DNA of 56,891 bases from Fluviibacter sp964604465. Lineage in GTDB: Bacteria; Pseudomonadota; Gammaproteobacteria; Burkholderiales; Rhodocyclaceae. The notes under the pieces were generated by a model, which was not told the origin of the DNA, searched no databases, and worked only from the letters and a program-made list of their open reading frames with translations. The stretch spans positions 1 to 56,891 of the forward strand of contig CAZRYZ010000002.1 of NCBI GenBank assembly GCA_964604465.1. Reading direction: 5' to 3'. The position numbers and the translations under genes are program-made. Below are positions 52,368 to 56,891 of this stretch, in pieces. Within the stretch, counting starts at the first letter, position 1; every line of letters begins with the position of its first letter.

Positions 52368-53615
52368 ATGTCACTTTCTGCCCCTCAGCCAGCAAAAACT
52401 ATCGCTATTATTGGCGGTGGGCCCGCCGGCCTGATGGCGGCTGAGGTTCTGAGCCGGGCCGGCATGACCGTCAGCCTCTACGATGCGATGCCTTCGGTGG
52501 GTCGAAAGTTTCTGCTGGCTGGCATTGGCGGCCTGAACATTACGCACAGCGAAGCATTTGGAAATTTCTGTAGCCGTTATAGCCCAGAGAGTTCCGCGTT
52601 ACAACTCTGTCTAAATCAATGGACGCCGTCCGATTTGCGGCAATGGGTGCACGAGCTTGGCATCGACACTTTTGTGGGCAGCTCCGGGCGCGTCTTTCCC
52701 AAAGAGATGAAAGCCGCCCCCTTGTTGCGTGCCTGGTTGCATCGGCTGCGTCAGCAAGGCGTGCGGTTTCATGTACGCCATCGCTGGCTCGGCTGGACAG
52801 ATCATGGCGCATTGCTAATCGCTAGCCCTAGCAGCAAGATCACCATTCATCCTGATGCCACTATTCTGGCACTCGGCGGTGCCAGCTGGCCCAAACTCGG
52901 CAGCGATGGTGCCTGGGTCTCATGCCTGGCTGGACAGGATATCCAGATCGCACCGCTGCAAAGTGCCAACTGCGGTTTCACGGTTTCCTGGTCAGAGCAT
53001 TTAAAGAATAAATTTTCGGGTGAACCCCTCAAGTCGATCGCCATTACCTTTAGGGACCACACTGGGCAAATGCATCAACGCCAGGGAGAAAGCCTCATCA
53101 CCCGCGAGGGCATCGAAGGCAGCCTGATCTACGCACTCTCACGCCCACTGCGCGACACGATCAACGCCACCGGTAGCGCAAGGTTAAGCATCGACCTCGC
53201 ACCTGAACGCACCGAAGCCCAGATTCTGGATACCCTCTGCCGGCGTGGTAGCAAGTCGCTCTCGAGCTATCTCAAATCAGCGCTGAGTTTCAGTAGCATC
53301 AAGACCGCGTTGGTTTATGAGGCGCTGAATAAAACCCAGATCACCGATCTTCAAACGCTCGCCTCAACGATCAAAGCATTACCGATCACCCTCGTCGCAC
53401 CGCGACCCATCGACGAAGCGATCAGCACCGCGGGCGGTGTCTGCTTCAGTAACCTGGACGCACACCTGATGCTGACGGCGCGCCCCGGCACCTTCATCGC
53501 AGGGGAGATGCTGGATTGGGAGGCTCCTACGGGGGGCTATCTTCTCACCGCCTGCCTGGCCACCGGCCGACAGGCCGGCCGAGGTGCACTTGCCTGGCTT
53601 ACTGCGCCGGGCTGA
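52368..53615 (+). CDS. HI0933/BaiN-type flavoprotein (TIGR03862 family)
   Basis: This 415-residue FAD-dependent oxidoreductase of unknown substrate has the FAD motif IAIIGGGPAGLMAAEVL, then SVGRKFLLAGIGGLNITHSE, the central VFPKEMKAAPLLRAWL, and a C-terminal GTFIAGEMLDWEAPTGGYLL, all typical of the HI0933-like family. It lies 25 bases after ahpF and may share its transcript or use its own start. Placement after ahpCF hints at a redox role. Its 3' end overlaps the I42 inhibitor gene by 17 bases. Confidence 0.85.
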   Translation: MSLSAPQPAKTIAIIGGGPAGLMAAEVLSRAGMTVSLYDAMPSVGRKFLLAGIGGLNITHSEAFGNFCSRYSPESSALQLCLNQWTPSDLRQWVHELGIDTFVGSSGRVFPKEMKAAPLLRAWLHRLRQQGVRFHVRHRWLGWTDHGALLIASPSSKITIHPDATILALGGASWPKLGSDGAWVSCLAGQDIQIAPLQSANCGFTVSWSEHLKNKFSGEPLKSIAITFRDHTGQMHQRQGESLITREGIEGSLIYALSRPLRDTINATGSARLSIDLAPERTEAQILDTLCRRGSKSLSSYLKSALSFSSIKTALVYEALNKTQITDLQTLASTIKALPITLVAPRPIDEAISTAGGVCFSNLDAHLMLTARPGTFIAGEMLDWEAPTGGYLLTACLATGRQAGRGALAWLTAPG

Positions 53616-54006
53616 CCTGCACTTTCAGCGTAAAGGTCTTTGCCGGCAGGGCGTTCTTCTCCCACGGGCGCGCATAGATATAGGTCAGTACGGCAGTTCC
53701 GCTACCCTGGGCACGGAACGACCAGACCTCAAGCCCCGGCACACCCACCATCCCATCGGCTGCCGGTGCCTCACCGGTAATCGTATCCAAGCGCAACACC
53801 TCATCACCCGTCACCACGTAGGACCAGACATAGCCCGTGCTCGGGTTCGACGGCAAGCGCACCACCAGCGGTTGATACGGGATCAATGATGCCGTGCCCC
53901 CCGAATCACCGATCGAGGCCGTGACCGGCATCTCGGTAGGAAACAAAGACGGTGCACACCCACTCAATAACGTGGCAATACCTAATGCTAAAAACCAGCG
54001 CTTCAT
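53599..54006 (-). CDS. I42-family protease inhibitor lipoprotein (chagasin-like)
   Basis: This 135-residue protein has a lipoprotein signal (MKRWFLALGIATLLSGC, lipobox LSGC, Cys17). The mature domain matches the chagasin/I42 inhibitor family: the NPSTGYVW loop, GVPGLEVWSFRAQGSG and the late YARPWEKN loop are the three inhibitory loops of papain-like cysteine protease inhibitors. Bacterial members may protect against host or own proteases. AGGA precedes the ATG. It diverges from marR across a gap holding the MarR operator. Confidence 0.85.
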   Translation of the reverse strand: MKRWFLALGIATLLSGCAPSLFPTEMPVTASIGDSGGTASLIPYQPLVVRLPSNPSTGYVWSYVVTGDEVLRLDTITGEAPAADGMVGVPGLEVWSFRAQGSGTAVLTYIYARPWEKNALPAKTFTLKVQVSPAQ

Positions 54007-54020
54007 AAAAATCCTAATAT

Positions 54021-54038
54021 TAGTTGCATAGCGAACTA
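54021..54038. promoter_or_regulatory. Candidate MarR operator 1
   Basis: TAGTTGCATAGCGAACTA is an inverted repeat (TAGTT-N8-AACTA) overlapping the -35 box of the marR promoter. A second copy with 15 of 18 bases identical lies before the tautomerase gene. This is the pattern expected for an autoregulated MarR repressor. Confidence 0.6.
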
Positions 54039-54052
54039 GTTGTGCCTATACT
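54024..54052 (+). promoter_or_regulatory. marR promoter, leaderless type
   Basis: TTGCAT (54024-54029) and TATACT (54047-54052) are 17 bases apart. The ATG at 54059 is six bases after the -10 box, so transcription would begin at or next to the A of the start codon. No ribosome site is present, in keeping with leaderless translation. Confidence 0.55.
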
Positions 54053-54058
54053 GCAGAC

Positions 54059-54475
54059 ATGTTCGACCACTGCCTCTATTTCAACACCTCTGCGCTTGCC
54101 CGACAACTTGATCGACTCTGGGCAGAGGCTTATCGTCCTTTCGGCCTAACCGCTCCGCAGGGCTTTATGTTGCGCACGGTACTAGCGCATCCTGGACTAT
54201 TACAAAATGAACTTGCCGAAAGCCTCGTCATCTCAAGACCGACGGCCACACGAGCCCTTGATGGTCTAGCAGATAAAGGTCTGATTACGCGGCGCCCGTC
54301 TAATCAAGATGGTCGTCAGATCGAAATTCACCCAACTGAAAGCGCTCGTGAGATATCCGCGGCGTTGAATGCTGCCAGCGCCCATGTATCAGCATCACTC
54401 AAAAAATCTCTAGGCGCGGAGATTTTCACCAATGCTGTAGGAAACCTCAAAGACATTCGAACCGCACTTGAGTAA
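54059..54475 (+). CDS. MarR-family transcriptional regulator
   Basis: This 138-residue winged-helix regulator has N- and C-terminal dimer helices (NTSALARQLDRLWAEAYRPFG) and the DNA-binding region LLQNELAESLVISRPTATRAL, with wing motif RRPSNQDGRQIEIHPT. Such proteins usually repress a neighbouring gene and release it on binding a small phenolic or oxidant. The adjacent tautomerase is the likely target. Local base use is more AT-rich than the rest of the window, hinting at acquisition. Confidence 0.92.
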   Translation: MFDHCLYFNTSALARQLDRLWAEAYRPFGLTAPQGFMLRTVLAHPGLLQNELAESLVISRPTATRALDGLADKGLITRRPSNQDGRQIEIHPTESAREISAALNAASAHVSASLKKSLGAEIFTNAVGNLKDIRTALE

Positions 54476-54489
54476 CTTTTTTGCCCTGA

Positions 54490-54507
54490 TAGTTGCATAT
54501 CTAACCA
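54490..54507 (+). promoter_or_regulatory. Candidate MarR operator 2
   Basis: TAGTTGCATATCTAACCA matches operator 1 at 15 of 18 positions and has a weaker inverted repeat (TAGTT-N8-AACCA). It lies between marR and the tautomerase start, 11 bases upstream of its ATG. No good promoter is seen with it, so it could act as a roadblock. Confidence 0.5.
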
Positions 54508-54518
54508 CCGAGGACATC

Positions 54519-54908
54519 ATGCCCATCTTAAATATCAAGACTTCCGCACCCAGCTCCCAAGAAATGACTGCAAAAATTGCATCCGGAGTCGCCAAACTCA
54601 CGGAAGACATTTTGAAAAAGAAACCAGAAGTCACTGCAATGACAATTCAATACGTAGACCCCGAGCACTGGATCATTGGTGGAAGATCACTCGCAGAGCA
54701 AGGCATACACAGTTTCTATTTGGACATCAAAGTCACCGATGAAACCAACACCAAAGTAGAAAAAGCTTTGTATCTTAGCGAGGTTTATAAATTTTTCTCA
54801 ACGCTATTGGGCAATCTGCACGAAGTCAGCTACGTCTACATCGAGGATGTTCGAGCGGGCGCCTATGGTTACGCTGGACGCACACAGGAATACCGCTTCC
54901 ACCAATAA
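54519..54908 (+). CDS. Tautomerase-superfamily protein (4-OT-like)
   Basis: This 129-residue protein begins MPILNIKTS; removal of Met exposes the catalytic Pro1 of the 4-oxalocrotonate tautomerase/MIF superfamily. Other typical segments are MTIQYVDPEHWIIGGRSL and EDVRAGAYGYAGRTQEYR. It may isomerise or dehalogenate small unsaturated acids; the substrate is unknown. GAGGA lies before the ATG at 54519; a 17-codon upstream extension would hide Pro1 and is rejected. It is paired with marR and its second operator. Confidence 0.88.
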   Translation: MPILNIKTSAPSSQEMTAKIASGVAKLTEDILKKKPEVTAMTIQYVDPEHWIIGGRSLAEQGIHSFYLDIKVTDETNTKVEKALYLSEVYKFFSTLLGNLHEVSYVYIEDVRAGAYGYAGRTQEYRFHQ

Positions 54909-54917
54909 CCAGGATCG

Positions 54918-55268
54918 TTAAAGCAACTCGATTCCGAAATGCTTCACAACATACGCAAAGATCACAAAGCAAATAATCGTGATCAGCGCGCTGACGGCAA
55001 GCGTCGGCCAGAACCCTATGCGCTCGTGCAAAAACGGAAACGCCAGAAACATCGGCAGCGTCGGCACCACGTACCAGAAGGTATACCAGGCATGATTGGA
55101 AATCTTTTCCGCCGGTTGCTTTTCTACAAAAAGCCAGATCAATGCCAGAAAGGTCACCAACGGTAGTGCGGCAACGAGACTGCCGAGCTTATCGCTGCGC
55201 TTGGCAACTTCTGATACCAGCACAACTACGGCTGCGGTGATCAGGTATTTGGTAACAATCCAGGCCAT
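54918..55268 (-). CDS. DUF3147 integral membrane protein
   Basis: This 116-residue membrane protein has about four helices and matches DUF3147 (ITAAVVVLVSEVAKRSDKLG, LVAALPLVTFLALIWLFVEK, WYVVPTLPMFLAFPFL). The function is unknown. It starts three bases after the mnmE stop, so it is probably the tail of the yidC-mnmE transcript. It converges on the tautomerase gene with nine bases between stops. Confidence 0.8.
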   Translation of the reverse strand: MAWIVTKYLITAAVVVLVSEVAKRSDKLGSLVAALPLVTFLALIWLFVEKQPAEKISNHAWYTFWYVVPTLPMFLAFPFLHERIGFWPTLAVSALITIICFVIFAYVVKHFGIELL

Positions 55269-55271
55269 GGG

Positions 55272-56603
55272 TTATTTTCCAATACAAAATCGAGAGAAAA
55301 TATCACCGAGCAAATCATCCGGCGTGTACTCACCGGTAATGCTCTGCAGGGCTTTGTGCGCGAGGCGAAGTTCTTCAGCAAAGATTTCTAGGGCGGGCAG
55401 GGCGGTTACTGCCGTTGCCAGATGGTCTGCCGCTTCGCTCAACGCACGCAGATGGCGCTCGCGCGCAATGAAGAGGCTTTCGCCCGGTTGCCAGCCAGCG
55501 ATCTGGAGCAGCCTGGCACGCAGGGTATCGATGCCGGTTCCGGTCTTGGCCGAGATTGGCAATGCATCACTTTCAGCGATGCCACCACTCAGGTCGATCT
55601 TATTTTGCACGGTGACGCGCGTGATGCCTTCGGGCAAACGATGAATGATTGCTTCTTCCGCGGCGGTGAGGCCATGCTGTGCATCGGTCAGCAACACGGC
55701 CACATCGGCCTTTTCGATTTCTTTCCAGGTGCGCTCAATGCCGAGGCGCTCGACTTCGTCATTGGTGTCATGGAGACCGGCGGTGTCAATGACATGCAAT
55801 GGCACGCCTTCAATTTGCAGGTGGGCACGAACGACGTCTCGTGTGGTGCCGGCCACCGGTGCAACGATGGCGAGGTCCTCGCCCGCTAGCGCGTTAAGCA
55901 AAGACGACTTACCGACATTGGGTTGACCAATCAACACCACGGTTAAACCATCGTGCAGGAGTTTTCCCTGCTTGGCACTGGCTTGTACTTTGGTCAACGC
56001 CTCACGAATCGTTTCCAGGCGTGCTTCGGCCTGAGTGCTTTTAAGAAAGTCGACTTCTTCTTCAGGAAAATCCAGCGTGGCTTCAGTCAGCGCTCGCAAC
56101 TCAACGAGCGGATCCATCAGCGCATCAATGGCGCGCGAGAAATCGCCCTGCAACGAACGCACGGCCGAACGGGCTGCCGTTGCGGTCGAGGCATTAATGA
56201 GGTCTGCCACAGCTTCGGCCTGAGCCAGATCAAGCTTGCCATTCATAAAGGCGCGGCGCGTAAATTCTCCGGGCTCCGCGAGGCGTGCGCCCAGATCCAA
56301 ACACCGTGCCAACAGGAGTTGCATGACCACCGGGCCGCCGTGGCCATGGAGTTCAATCACGTCTTCGCCGGTAAACGAATTGGGGCCCGGAAAAAAGATC
56401 AGCAGGCCTTCATCAAGTCCCTGTCCCTGCGCATCCACAAACTGGGTGAGCGTCGCCACCCGAGGCTGCGCAAAACTATGTGACTGAGCATTTCCAGTCA
56501 GCGGTTCTATCCAAGACGCCAGGCCGGCGCCTGACAACCGCACGATTCCCACCCCGCCGCGACCCGGCGCCGTGGCGATGGCCGCGATGGGTGGGTTCTG
56601 CAT
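55272..56603 (-). CDS. mnmE: tRNA modification GTPase MnmE
   Basis: This 443-residue G protein acts with MnmG on U34 of tRNA. The N-terminal folate-binding domain starts MQNPPIAAIATAPGRGGVGI; the G domain has GQPNVGKSSLLNALAG, VAGTTRDVVRA and DTAGLHDTNDEVERLG; the essential C-terminal CIGK is present (RFCIGK). I start at 56603, the family N-terminus, one base after the yidC stop. Codons upstream lie inside yidC and have no ribosome site. Confidence 0.96.
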   Translation of the reverse strand: MQNPPIAAIATAPGRGGVGIVRLSGAGLASWIEPLTGNAQSHSFAQPRVATLTQFVDAQGQGLDEGLLIFFPGPNSFTGEDVIELHGHGGPVVMQLLLARCLDLGARLAEPGEFTRRAFMNGKLDLAQAEAVADLINASTATAARSAVRSLQGDFSRAIDALMDPLVELRALTEATLDFPEEEVDFLKSTQAEARLETIREALTKVQASAKQGKLLHDGLTVVLIGQPNVGKSSLLNALAGEDLAIVAPVAGTTRDVVRAHLQIEGVPLHVIDTAGLHDTNDEVERLGIERTWKEIEKADVAVLLTDAQHGLTAAEEAIIHRLPEGITRVTVQNKIDLSGGIAESDALPISAKTGTGIDTLRARLLQIAGWQPGESLFIARERHLRALSEAADHLATAVTALPALEIFAEELRLAHKALQSITGEYTPDDLLGDIFSRFCIGK

Positions 56604-56604
56604 A

Positions 56605-56891
56605 TTAACGGTGACCGCGGTGGGTCTTCTCGCCTTCAATCTTGCGGTTAATGGCCCACTGCTGGGCGATCGAAAGGATGTTATTCACCGTCCAGTAAAG
56701 CACCAGGCCTGCCGGGAAGAAGAAGAACATCACCCCGAAGCCGATGGGCATGATCCACATGATCTTGGCCTGAACCGGATCCGGCGGTGTCGGGTTCAGT
56801 TTGACCTGCAACAGCATGGTCGCCATCATGATCGCGGGCAGGATATAGAACGGATCCGGTTGGGTCAGATCATGGATCCAGCCCACCCACG
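56605..56891 (-). CDS. yidC: Membrane protein insertase YidC, C-terminal part
   Basis: The 95 visible residues are the C-terminus of YidC; the rest lies right of the window. They include the last two helices of the insertase core (FYILPAIMMATMLLQVKL and PIGFGVMFFFFPAGLVLYWT, then VNNILSIAQQWAINRKI) and a short basic tail. YidC inserts membrane proteins, including ATP synthase c, into the inner membrane. It precedes mnmE with one base between genes, the usual order near the origin. Confidence 0.95.
   Translation of the reverse strand, partial: WVGWIHDLTQPDPFYILPAIMMATMLLQVKLNPTPPDPVQAKIMWIMPIGFGVMFFFFPAGLVLYWTVNNILSIAQQWAINRKIEGEKTHRGHR

Noticed and set aside
1..56891. tRNA, rRNA, CRISPR arrays, insertion sequences, prophage, defence or toxin-antitoxin genes.
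   Set aside because: None was seen in any gap or frame; no short regularly spaced repeats and no transposase-like protein.

Overview
The window is a compact, GC-rich chromosomal segment, most likely from a betaproteobacterium. This rests on gene content and order: def-fmt-htpX-rsmB-DUF4390-ntrY-ntrX, dprA-smg-topB-DUF971-ubiE-ubiJ, DUF1840 and hemE/priA all lie beside a mnmG-rsmG-parA-parB-atpIBEFHAGDC block. The genus cannot be read from the sequence. yidC-mnmE and mnmG...atp are all on the minus strand, which suggests the replication origin lies beyond the right edge and these genes are transcribed away from it. I saw no tRNA, rRNA, CRISPR array, insertion sequence or phage gene, and no gene-free gap over 300 bases.

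Region 1 (1-4.3 kb) holds the end of a membrane protein and then a leftward block: an SHP-type monohaem cytochrome c, a dihaem cytochrome c, a cytochrome b561 and a QseB/QseC-like two-component pair. Together these look like a regulated haem electron-transfer unit. Region 2 (4.3-11.7 kb) holds a lipocalin, an iron-sulfur photolyase behind a flavin reductase, mutY, a Gx-type membrane protein with a NusG-II protein, rapZ, an M20 amidohydrolase and an RfaH-like factor. Region 3 (11.7-21 kb) holds metH behind a structured leader with an intrinsic terminator, DUF1840, a carbonic anhydrase/MFS/ROK-kinase operon and priA.

Region 4 (21-38.4 kb) holds hemE, the NtrX/NtrY pair (NtrX with a degenerate AAA+ domain), DUF4390, rsmB, an S1/P1 nuclease, htpX with a sigma-32-like promoter, fmt, def, then dprA, smg, topB, DUF971, ubiE and ubiJ. 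A bidirectional terminator separates these from the ATP synthase operon. Region 5 (38.4-49.8 kb) is the complete F1Fo operon, parB, parA, rsmG and mnmG. Region 6 (49.8-55.3 kb) is an accessory module between mnmG and mnmE: OxyR-type ahpC/ahpF, a flavoprotein, an I42 protease inhibitor, a MarR regulator with a tautomerase, and DUF3147. The window ends with mnmE and the 3' end of yidC.

I found no convincing wholly new multi-gene system. The strongest non-routine signals are regulatory or architectural: the metH leader, the four-quarter OxyR site before ahpC, the sigma-32 promoter overlapping the fmt stop codon, the paired MarR operators with a leaderless-type promoter, the degenerate NtrX, and the hairpin-plus-DnaA-box gap before priA.
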